NCBI GenBank assembly: GCA_946479335.1
Contig: CAMLFP010000245.1
Span: forward strand, 1-8,422
Source of the DNA: an uncultured Archangium sp.
GTDB taxonomy: Bacteria; Myxococcota; Myxococcia; Myxococcales; Myxococcaceae
Direction: 5' to 3'
Length of the DNA stretch: 8,422 nucleotides
In this document: positions 1 to 5,220 of the stretch, piece by piece
How positions within the stretch are numbered: position 1 is the stretch's first letter
How the letters are laid out: every line of letters starts with the position of its first letter
Notes under the pieces: generated by a model
Databases searched by the model: none
Seen by the model: the letters and a program-made list of their open reading frames with translations, nothing else
Told to the model about the DNA's origin: nothing
Position numbers and translations under genes: made by a program

Positions 1-1
1 G

Positions 2-70
2 AACCCCGACGTGCGCCTCAAGCGGCACGCCCAGCGGCGCGGCTGGCCGGTGGCGGACTGGGGCTCCTGA
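2..70 (+). CDS. C-terminal end of a HAD-IB-like hydrolase (partial)
   Basis: Only the last 22 codons are inside the window; the gene begins upstream. The reading frame that ends in TGA at 68-70 gives a tail with the sequence NPDVRLKRHAQRRGWPV. This resembles the end of HAD-superfamily subfamily IB phosphatases (SerB-like hydrolases), where an N-P-D-x-x-L-x-x-x-A-x-x-x-G-W pattern follows the last core strand. The catalytic aspartates lie outside the window, so substrate and activity cannot be judged. The gene is 28 bases upstream of the sigma factor gene on the same strand, so read-through is possible. The family call rests on a short tail recognised by pattern only. Confidence 0.55.
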   Translation, partial: NPDVRLKRHAQRRGWPVADWGS

Positions 71-98
71 AAAAAGTCGGTCACAAGCCGGGCGCGAC

Positions 99-872
99 AT
101 GTCTCCAATGGGGGAGATGACGCCCGAAGCCCTCGTTGAACGCTCCCTCGCCGGAGATCGCGCCGCGTTGGACGCGCTGGTGCGCACCATTCAAGACGAC
201 GTCTACGGGCTGGCGCTGCGCATGCTGTGGGTGCCCGCCGACGCCGCCGATGCGACGCAGGAGATCCTCGTGCAGATCATCACCCACCTCTCCGCGTTTC
301 GCGGCGAGTCGTCGTTCCGCACGTGGTGCTTCCGCATCGCCTCCAACGCGCTGCTGCGCGCGAAGTCGCGGCGGCAGCCGGTGCTGGAGCCGGTGGATGA
401 CGCGCCCGCGCCGGTGCTGACGACGCCCGAAGATCGCCTGCTGGAGCGCGAGGTGCGGGTGCAGTGCTCGCTGGGGCTGTTGCAGACGCTCGATGCCGAA
501 CACCGGCTGGCGTACGTGGTGGGCGAGGTGCTGGGCCTGCCCGGCGACGACGCGGCGGAGGTGACGGGCGTCGAGCCGGCGACCTACCGCAAGCGCCTGT
601 CTCGCGCGCGCGAGCGGATGCGCGAGTTCCTCACCGCGACGTGTGGCGTGGTGAATGACGCCGCGAAGTGCCGCTGCAGCAAGCACGTGCGGAAGCTGGA
701 CGGCCGCGAGCGCGTCTTCACGAAGCACCTGCCGCGCGTGACGCCGTCGCTGCTCGAGCACGCGCAGCGGCTGGCCGCGACCCACGAGAGCACCGCGCTG
801 TACCGGGAGCTCCCCGATTCGGCCGCGCCGGAGACGTTGCGCGCGGCGCTGACCCACCTGCTGAACCCCTGA
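99..872 (+). CDS. ECF-type RNA polymerase sigma factor with cysteine-containing C-terminal extension
   Basis: A 257-residue sigma-70 family protein that would direct RNA polymerase to a specific promoter set. Region 2 spans about residues 26-92, with the DATQEI helix at 51-56 and the FRTWCFRIASNALL segment at 73-86 typical of ECF factors. Region 4 (about 124-178) is a helix-turn-helix ending in ATYRKRLSRARERM. A canonical ECF factor would stop near residue 180-190. This one continues for about 75 residues, starting with Cys182, Cys191 and Cys193 (C-x8-C-x-C) and His196. I recall a similar CG-x-V/L-N...CRC tail in other bacterial sigma factors, so it is probably a family trait. No anti-sigma gene is adjacent. 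The next gene, a DUF1304 membrane protein, starts 9 bases after the stop and is probably co-transcribed. Start choice is uncertain: ATGs at 99, 108 and 117 are in frame and none has a well-spaced ribosome binding site. Confidence 0.9.
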   Translation: MSPMGEMTPEALVERSLAGDRAALDALVRTIQDDVYGLALRMLWVPADAADATQEILVQIITHLSAFRGESSFRTWCFRIASNALLRAKSRRQPVLEPVDDAPAPVLTTPEDRLLEREVRVQCSLGLLQTLDAEHRLAYVVGEVLGLPGDDAAEVTGVEPATYRKRLSRARERMREFLTATCGVVNDAAKCRCSKHVRKLDGRERVFTKHLPRVTPSLLEHAQRLAATHESTALYRELPDSAAPETLRAALTHLLNP

Positions 873-881
873 GAGAGACCC

Positions 882-1241
882 ATGCACACCGCTTCACTCG
901 TCGTCGCCGGCATCGTCGCAGCGCTGCACCTCTATTTCCTGACGCTGGAGATGTTCCTCTGGGAGAAGCCCATCGGCCTGCGCATCTTCGGGAACACGCC
1001 GGAGAAGGCCGCGATGTCGGCGGTGCTGGCGAAGAACCAGGGGCTCTACAACGGCTTCCTCGCCGCGGGGCTCATCTGGGGCATCGCCCACCCGGAGCTG
1101 GCGGTGGGCGTGCAGTTGCTGCGGTTCTTCCTGGGGTGCGTGATCACGGCGGCGGTCTATGGGGCCGCCACCGTGTCTCCGCGGATCTTCTTCGTGCAGG
1201 GCCTGCCGGCGGTGATCGGCCTCGCCCTCACGTTCGGCTGA
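882..1241 (+). CDS. DUF1304 family small membrane protein
   Basis: A 119-residue integral inner-membrane protein of the DUF1304 family, whose function is not established. Four hydrophobic segments are visible at about residues 5-25, 54-69, 73-97 and 102-118. Family hallmarks are a histidine in helix 1 followed by LEMFLW (residues 22-27) and the NQGLYNGFLAAGL block at 52-64. Length matches the family. GAGAGAG at 871-877, 4 bases before the ATG, is a plausible ribosome binding site and overlaps the end of the sigma factor gene. The 9-base spacing suggests co-transcription with that gene. DUF1304 proteins are not known anti-sigma factors, so a regulatory link is only a possibility. The stop codon directly abuts that of the convergent lipoprotein gene. 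Confidence 0.88.
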   Translation: MHTASLVVAGIVAALHLYFLTLEMFLWEKPIGLRIFGNTPEKAAMSAVLAKNQGLYNGFLAAGLIWGIAHPELAVGVQLLRFFLGCVITAAVYGAATVSPRIFFVQGLPAVIGLALTFG

Positions 1242-1733
1242 TCACTGCACGTCGACCTTCATGGTCAACGTCTCCTTCGGCGTCAGGCACTTCTCTTCGC
1301 TGCAGACGCTGAAGCTCAGCACGCCCTCGAAGCTGGCGACGCCGGCCTGCTTCGGCGTGAAGGCCAGCGGCACCTTCACCTCGCAGTTGTCGTCCGCGTG
1401 GTCCTTGCAGGGCGTCTTCTCCGACGCGGTGAGCTGCACGCGGTCGCCGGAGAACGTCACGGTCTCGCTCGCGGCGGGCTTGAAGGACAACGGGTAGTCG
1501 GGGTTCACGTGGAAGCCGTCGCGCGCGGCGATGGTGATGGTGGCGATGGCCTCCTTGCCGGCGGCGAGCGGCGGCGCGACCTCGAGGCTGACGGTCCACG
1601 TCTTCTCTTCAGCGGGCGCGGCAGGCGCGGGGGCGGCGGGTTTGGCCTGCGGCGGCGGCGCGGGAGGCGCGGCTTCTTCCTTCTTGCAGGCGGCGAGCGA
1701 CAGCGAGGCGATCAACAGGAGTTCAGTTCGCAT
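1242..1733 (-). CDS. Lipoprotein with DsbD N-terminal (alpha)-like domain
   Basis: A 163-residue predicted lipoprotein. The signal sequence ends in the lipobox LAAC with Cys16 as the lipidation site. A Pro/Ala-rich linker runs from about 20 to 42, then a beta-rich domain from about 44 to 163. That domain has GFHVNPDYPLSFKP (73-86) and ends in FEGVLSFSVCSEEKCL (135-150), which resembles the periplasmic N-terminal domain of thiol:disulfide interchange protein DsbD. Cys144 and Cys149 would be the redox pair, with four residues between them rather than the five I recall in E. coli DsbD. Cys109 and Cys117 form a second possible disulfide. There is no membrane-channel or thioredoxin domain, so it is a stand-alone version. 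The start was set at 1733 because the longer open frame lacks a signal peptide there and overlaps the redoxin gene; GGGG lies 7 bases upstream. It overlaps the redoxin gene by 11 bases, suggesting coupled expression in envelope thiol chemistry. Confidence 0.8.
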   Translation of the reverse strand: MRTELLLIASLSLAACKKEEAAPPAPPPQAKPAAPAPAAPAEEKTWTVSLEVAPPLAAGKEAIATITIAARDGFHVNPDYPLSFKPAASETVTFSGDRVQLTASEKTPCKDHADDNCEVKVPLAFTPKQAGVASFEGVLSFSVCSEEKCLTPKETLTMKVDVQ

Positions 1734-2319
1734 ATTTGACCCCGCATCCGTACGGCTTCGTGTCGGGCGTGGCAACCGCGCGCTTCGCGGCGAGGTCGGC
1801 CAGCGCGGCGTCGACGTAGTTGACGAGCTTCCCGCCCTCGGGTGACTGGCCCTCGCCGTCGCGCGAGTTGTCGATGGCGCCGCGGTAGACGAGGTCGCCC
1901 TTCGCGTCGATGACGAACAGGTTTGGCGTGTTGGTCGCGCCGTAGGCCTTGCCGGTGGCGCCGGTCTCATCGAGCAGAATCGGGTGCTCGAGGCCCCAGG
2001 TCTTCGCGCTGTCTTTGTTCTTCGCGACGCCGGTGCCCTGCTTGCCGGGCGCGCCGGAGTTGATGGCCAGCCACACCACGCCGTTCTTCTGCGCGCGCTT
2101 CGCGGTGTCGATGAGCGAGCCTTTGGTGTGGGCGTTCTTCACGAAGGGGCACTCGGGGTTGAACCACTCGAGCACCACGGTCTTGCCCTTGAACGACGAG
2201 AGCTTCACGTCGTTGCCGTCGAGATCCTTGAGCGTGAAGTCGGGCGCGGGTTTCCCCAGCTCGGCGCCCGCGAACGCGGGGAGTGAGAGCAGCGTCAGCA
2301 GACAGAGGGTCCTGTTCAT
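1723..2319 (-). CDS. Secreted redoxin (AhpC/TSA peroxiredoxin-like thioredoxin-fold protein)
   Basis: A 198-residue thioredoxin-fold protein, probably periplasmic. Residues 1-19 form a signal peptide with a likely cleavage after AGA. The mature part begins with LGKPAPDFTLKDLDG (21-35), the classic AhpC/TSA opening. WFNPECPFVKN (52-62) holds the active-site Cys57. TPNLFVIDAKG (131-141) carries the cis-proline (Pro132) and strand expected in this fold. The C-terminal KPYGCGVKY (188-196) supplies a second cysteine, Cys192, a recurring tail in this redoxin subgroup. There is no CxxC, so it is closer to a peroxiredoxin-like enzyme than to a disulfide oxidoreductase; peroxidase activity is inferred. 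The start at 2319 is preferred over an upstream ATG in the same frame because it places the signal peptide at the N-terminus. It is followed by the DsbD-alpha-like lipoprotein with an 11-base overlap. No good ribosome binding site is seen; a short-leader or leaderless mRNA is possible. Confidence 0.88.
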   Translation of the reverse strand: MNRTLCLLTLLSLPAFAGAELGKPAPDFTLKDLDGNDVKLSSFKGKTVVLEWFNPECPFVKNAHTKGSLIDTAKRAQKNGVVWLAINSGAPGKQGTGVAKNKDSAKTWGLEHPILLDETGATGKAYGATNTPNLFVIDAKGDLVYRGAIDNSRDGEGQSPEGGKLVNYVDAALADLAAKRAVATPDTKPYGCGVKYAN

Positions 2320-2381
2320 GGCGGCCGGTATAACGCTGCGTTGAACCCGGCGCTCCACGCGTGGTTGCACAGCGATCGCGC
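2320..2381 (-). promoter_or_regulatory. Short intergenic region with several palindromes upstream of the redoxin gene
   Basis: These 62 bases separate the peptidase-like lipoprotein stop from the redoxin start on the same strand. They contain a perfect 10-base palindrome CCACGCGTGG at 2355-2364, an interrupted one (AACGC-T-GCGTT) at 2332-2342 and GCGATCGC at 2372-2379. A heptamer CTCAGCG also occurs twice, at 2381-2387 and 2391-2397, just inside the upstream gene. On the minus strand a TATACC at 2325-2330 could be a weak -10 element, but no matching -35 is evident. This is the only gap within the four-gene minus-strand block, so it is the natural place for a promoter or operator of the redoxin pair. 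Palindromes of this size arise by chance in DNA this GC-rich, so confidence is low. Confidence 0.3.
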
Positions 2382-3224
2382 TCAGCGTGACTCAGCGCCT
2401 TGCAGCACCGGCAGCGATCGGCGTTCACGCGGCGCGAAGGGAATCAGCCGGCGCGCGTCGCGGAAGGCGCGCTTCTTCAAGAACGCGAGGAAGTCGCTCT
2501 GGAAGGTCTCCAACGCCAGCCCGAGCGTCGGCTCGAAGGCCGCGGCGAAGTCAGACGCGTCGTGCATCGCGTCGATGAAGGCGAGCACCTGCTCGTGGCC
2601 CACGCGCTCCTCGAGGTACTCGAAGGCGTGCAGCGCGAAGCCGTAGATCTCGGCTGACTGGCTCTTCGAGAGCGCCTCGCCGTCGGCGAACGCGTCGAGG
2701 TCGGGGTGCTTCGAGAGCCACAGCGTGGTGTCTTCGAGCGAGGGGTACTGGCCCTGTTGCCCGGCGTTGGCGATGGCCATGCCCTCGCGGAACCACAGGG
2801 GGATGTTCTTGAACGCCCAGCTCGTCGCGCCGCCCGAGCGCTGGAAGAGCAGCGCGTGCGTCAGCTCGTGCAGCATCAGCTTGTTCAGCGCCTCATCGCT
2901 GGCGTTCCACGTCGAGGGCGCCTGGAAGATGACGTCGTTGCGGCGCGTCCACGCGCGGAGCCAGTCGTACCCGACGCGGCCGACCGCGCGCTCGAGCTCG
3001 CCGTGCGTGCCCACGAGGTAGATGGTGACCGGCTCCGGCAGCCCGCCCCAGCGCGCGAGGCCCTCGTGCGCGGCCTTCACCGCGGCCTCGACCCGCGACG
3101 CGTCACTCTCGTGATGGCCATCGGTGCGCAGCTCGTAGCGATCGCTCACCGGGCGCGCGACGACCAGCTTCGAGAGCGGGCTGCACCCGGTGAAGACGAC
3201 GAGCGGCAGCCACCACCACCTCAT
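2382..3224 (-). CDS. Lipoprotein with HExxH zinc-metallopeptidase (peptidase MA-like) domain
   Basis: A 280-residue predicted lipoprotein with a gluzincin-type peptidase domain. The N-terminus is a short hydrophobic signal ending in FTGC (Cys14, probable lipidation site). HELTH at 119-123 supplies two zinc-binding histidines and the catalytic Glu120. WFREGMA (144-150), 24 residues later, supplies a third ligand, probably Glu147. This H-E-x-x-H plus W-x-x-E-G-x-A layout matches the 'peptidase MA-like' family. The C-terminal helical part, including YGFALHAFEYLEERVG (194-209), also fits that family. Substrate and proteolytic activity are not known from sequence. GGGAG at 3232-3236, 7 bases before the ATG, is a good ribosome binding site. 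Its ATG overlaps the stop of the phosphatase-like gene as ATGA, so the two are likely translated together. Confidence 0.82.
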   Translation of the reverse strand: MRWWWLPLVVFTGCSPLSKLVVARPVSDRYELRTDGHHESDASRVEAAVKAAHEGLARWGGLPEPVTIYLVGTHGELERAVGRVGYDWLRAWTRRNDVIFQAPSTWNASDEALNKLMLHELTHALLFQRSGGATSWAFKNIPLWFREGMAIANAGQQGQYPSLEDTTLWLSKHPDLDAFADGEALSKSQSAEIYGFALHAFEYLEERVGHEQVLAFIDAMHDASDFAAAFEPTLGLALETFQSDFLAFLKKRAFRDARRLIPFAPRERRSLPVLQGAESR

Positions 3225-4096
3225 CGGTCGACTCCCAGGAGTGTCAGCGCGGCGGCGCCCACGTCGGCCACGGTGTGCATCGGGGGCGGGGTTGTAGCTC
3301 CGAAATGCAGCACCGCGACGCGATTGTGCGTGTGGCCGCGCGTCGAGAGATCTTCCACGTTGCCGTGATCGCTGCAGATGAGCACCTGCGCGTCGGCGGG
3401 CCGCGACGCGATGACGGCGCGCGCGAAGGTGTCGAAGCGTGAGAGCGCGTCACGCGCGGCGTCGGCGTCTTGCGCGTGCCCGGCCTCGTCGGCGAGGAAG
3501 TGCTCGAAGAGCGTGAAGTCGGCGGCGAGGTTCCAGAAGCGCGCGGCAGCCTCGCCGGGCGGTACGCGCTTCAGATCGTGCGTGAGCGCGCGGCCGGCCA
3601 GGGTGTGGAACTCCGCGTCGGCGGCGGCGAAGGCGAGGGTGCTGGCCGACGCCTTCAAGCGCCTCGCATACCGCGGGGGGATGGCGACGCCGTCGTCGGG
3701 CGCCTCCGCGTGTCGCAGCTTCAGCGCGTCGAGGTACGCGAGGGGGAACGAGTTGAGGAACGCCACCGTGCGCTGCGCGTCGCGCATCGCTCGCACGACC
3801 GAATGGCGCGCGAGCAATTCGCGCAGCGGCGCGTTCGGGTAGCCCAGCACGTGTTGGCCGATGAGGCGCGGCGCGGGCTGCCCGGTGAAGATCGCCGTCT
3901 GGTTGCTCGCCGACTGCGGCCGCCCTTCGACGCCGAAGGTGGTGTCGACGTCGAGGCGCGTGCCTCCCGGCGGCAGCGGGGTGCCGGTTCCGTCGTCGAA
4001 CTGCGAGAGCAGATACGCGTCGCGGGCCAGCGGGTTGGTGGCCGGCGCGCGCGGGCCGACGCCGACTCCATCGGTGAAGAGAATGGCCACGCGCAT
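3221..4096 (-). CDS. Alkaline-phosphatase-superfamily metalloenzyme (phosphoglycerate-mutase-like)
   Basis: A 291-residue cytoplasmic enzyme of the alkaline phosphatase / cofactor-independent phosphoglycerate mutase superfamily, which uses two divalent metals for phosphoryl chemistry. FTDGVGVG (7-14) gives the N-terminal metal-binding aspartate. GRPQSASNQTAIFTG (58-72) is the nucleophile segment. FLADEAGH (200-207) and SDHGNVED (242-249) supply further Asp and His ligands, and RGHTHNRV (253-260) the last histidine. At about 290 residues it is far shorter than true cofactor-independent phosphoglycerate mutase (about 510), so the phosphotransferase insert domain is missing. Glycolytic mutase activity is therefore unlikely and the substrate is unknown. 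The open frame extends 11 codons upstream, but the start at 4096 places the metal motif at residue 7-10 as usual in the family. The end overlaps the peptidase-like gene by 4 bases. The divergent DUF4388 gene begins 31 bases away. Confidence 0.85.
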   Translation of the reverse strand: MRVAILFTDGVGVGPRAPATNPLARDAYLLSQFDDGTGTPLPPGGTRLDVDTTFGVEGRPQSASNQTAIFTGQPAPRLIGQHVLGYPNAPLRELLARHSVVRAMRDAQRTVAFLNSFPLAYLDALKLRHAEAPDDGVAIPPRYARRLKASASTLAFAAADAEFHTLAGRALTHDLKRVPPGEAAARFWNLAADFTLFEHFLADEAGHAQDADAARDALSRFDTFARAVIASRPADAQVLICSDHGNVEDLSTRGHTHNRVAVLHFGATTPPPMHTVADVGAAALTLLGVDR

Positions 4097-4127
4097 CGCG
4101 GCTTCGAGTGTAGCGTCACCAGCGCCC
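4097..4127. promoter_or_regulatory. 31-base divergent intergenic region
   Basis: This is the whole space between the start codons of the phosphatase-like gene (minus) and the DUF4388 gene (plus). Both genes, or the minus-strand operon and the plus gene, must start transcription here or inside each other's 5' ends. On the minus strand TACACT at 4109-4114 is a fair -10-like hexamer; no convincing -35 is visible at the right distance. Neither start has a strong ribosome binding site. The region is too small for two independent promoters with full leaders, so overlapping promoters or very short leaders are implied if both start codons are right. Confidence 0.35.
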
Positions 4128-5180
4128 ATGGCCTTCCACGGAGACTTCTCGAGCTACCCGCTGCCTGACCTGTTGCAGTGGCTCGACTCGTCGCGCAAGA
4201 CGGGCGCGCTGTCGCTCTCGTGGGAGATGAGCCAGCGCAAGGTGTTCCTCCTCTCCGGGCAGATCATCGCCGCGTCGGCCCCCGGCCTCTGGGAGCGCAT
4301 CTCGCGCGTGGTGGAGCACACCGGCGACGCCACGGGTGACGCGTGCCTCCAGTCGCTGCGGCGCGCGAGATCACAGGGCTTCGCCACCGACACCGCCGTG
4401 CGGCAGATCGCCGAGGAGGAGCTGATCGGCAGCCTGGTCGATCTCACGCCCTCGTCCGGCAGCTTCCATTGGACGGAAGACTCCGACCGCGGGGAAGACG
4501 AGTGGATCGCGCTCGAGCTGCCGTTGCGGCACGTGCTCTTCGAGACGCTGCGGCGGATGGACGAGGTGCGCGACGTCGAGCGCGCGCTGCCGCACGAGCA
4601 GCTGGTGTTGCACACCACGCCCGGCGCGAAGCCGACGCACGCGTTGCAGCGGGCCATCGCGCACGTGGTGGAGCGCGATGACGACGTGACGCTGAGCAGG
4701 ATCCGCCTCGCGCTGGGCCTCCCGCGCTCGGTCGTCGCGCGCGCGGTGTTCGACATGCTGCGCGCGGGGCGTGCCGTGGTGATGGGCGCCGCGCCCGTCG
4801 AGGTCGACCCCATCGCCGACATGCTCGAGAAGGGCGCGGTGTTGCTGCGCGAGCGCCAGTTCGACGCCGCCGCGCTGATCTTCGCCTCGCTGCTGCAGAG
4901 CGACCCCGGCGATCGCCGCGTGCGCGAGTTCGCGAGGCTCGTCGAGCGCGAGCACGTCGCCGCGCTGTACCACGAGCTGCCGCCGGTGACGCGCTGCCAG
5001 GTGACGCAAGACCCCGCGCTGCTCGCGCCGCTGCGACAAGAGGAGCGCTCCATCGTGCGCTGCTTCGAGACCGGGTGGGATCTCTCGGCCGTGGTGCTCG
5101 CCGGCACGCAGCGGGAGCTCGATACGCTCAAGACCGTGAACCGGCTGGTGCGCATGGGCGTGCTGGCGCCGCTCAGCTAG
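4128..5180 (+). CDS. DUF4388 / PATAN-domain protein
   Basis: A 350-residue soluble protein. Residues 1-125 form a DUF4388 (PATAN) domain: FHGDFSSYPLPDLLQWL (3-19), GALSLSWEMSQRKVFLLSGQIIAASA (split across 26-51) and the GSFHWTED segment (111-118) are typical. PATAN domains occur in signalling proteins, especially in myxobacteria and cyanobacteria, usually without enzyme activity. Residues 165-220 look like a small winged-helix-type segment. Residues 227-262 resemble one TPR-like helical pair (FDAAALIFASLLQSDPGD). The last about 85 residues end in a helical region (DLSAVVLAGTQRELDTLKTV, 318-337) often found at the end of DUF4388 proteins. The open frame runs much further upstream, but that part is antisense to the phosphatase-like gene; the family's M-x-F-x-G-D opening fixes the start at 4128. 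It is convergent with the MglA-like GTPase. Specific role unknown. Confidence 0.82.
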   Translation: MAFHGDFSSYPLPDLLQWLDSSRKTGALSLSWEMSQRKVFLLSGQIIAASAPGLWERISRVVEHTGDATGDACLQSLRRARSQGFATDTAVRQIAEEELIGSLVDLTPSSGSFHWTEDSDRGEDEWIALELPLRHVLFETLRRMDEVRDVERALPHEQLVLHTTPGAKPTHALQRAIAHVVERDDDVTLSRIRLALGLPRSVVARAVFDMLRAGRAVVMGAAPVEVDPIADMLEKGAVLLRERQFDAAALIFASLLQSDPGDRRVREFARLVEREHVAALYHELPPVTRCQVTQDPALLAPLRQEERSIVRCFETGWDLSAVVLAGTQRELDTLKTVNRLVRMGVLAPLS

Positions 5181-5190
5181 GCGTGGCGCG

Positions 5191-5219
5191 CGCTCCGCTG
5201 CGGCACGAACTGCGGAGGC
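5191..5219. terminator. Candidate hairpin between convergent genes
   Basis: The 40-base space between the DUF4388 stop and the GTPase stop contains CTCCGC (5193-5198) and its inverse GCGGAG (5212-5217), separated by 13 bases. Allowing one bulged base, the arms extend to CGC-TCCGC and GCGGAGGCG (5191-5219). A GC-rich hairpin between two converging genes could end transcription from both sides. There is no T-run on either strand, so it does not look like a standard intrinsic terminator, and such small inverted repeats are common at this base composition. Confidence 0.3.
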
Positions 5220-5220
5220 G

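Noticed and set aside
71..98. AAAAAA run after the first stop as a terminator
   Set aside because: An A-run on the coding strand is not the T-run of an intrinsic terminator, and no stem precedes it.
81..887. Long open frame antisense to the sigma factor gene (268 codons)
   Set aside because: Its product is arginine/histidine/glutamine-rich with no domain, a typical by-product of high GC third positions on the other strand; the plus-strand sigma factor has clear family motifs.
1734..1970. Upstream extension of the DsbD-alpha-like lipoprotein frame
   Set aside because: The extra residues are Arg/Ser/Thr-rich low-complexity sequence out of frame within the redoxin gene, and would bury the lipoprotein signal peptide.
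3221..4096. True cofactor-independent phosphoglycerate mutase (gpmI)
   Set aside because: The protein is about 220 residues too short and lacks the phosphotransferase insert domain; only the metal-binding core is shared.
3861..4127. Upstream extension of the DUF4388 reading frame
   Set aside because: It runs antisense through the start of the phosphatase-like gene, and the PATAN domain's conserved opening begins exactly at the ATG at 4128.
780..4990. Shared ALY-x-ELP motif near the end of the sigma factor (residues 233-239) and in the DUF4388 protein (residues 279-285)
   Set aside because: Only seven positions with one mismatch, with weak similarity around it. The sigma factor version fits the normal end of its own family, so a functional link is not supported.
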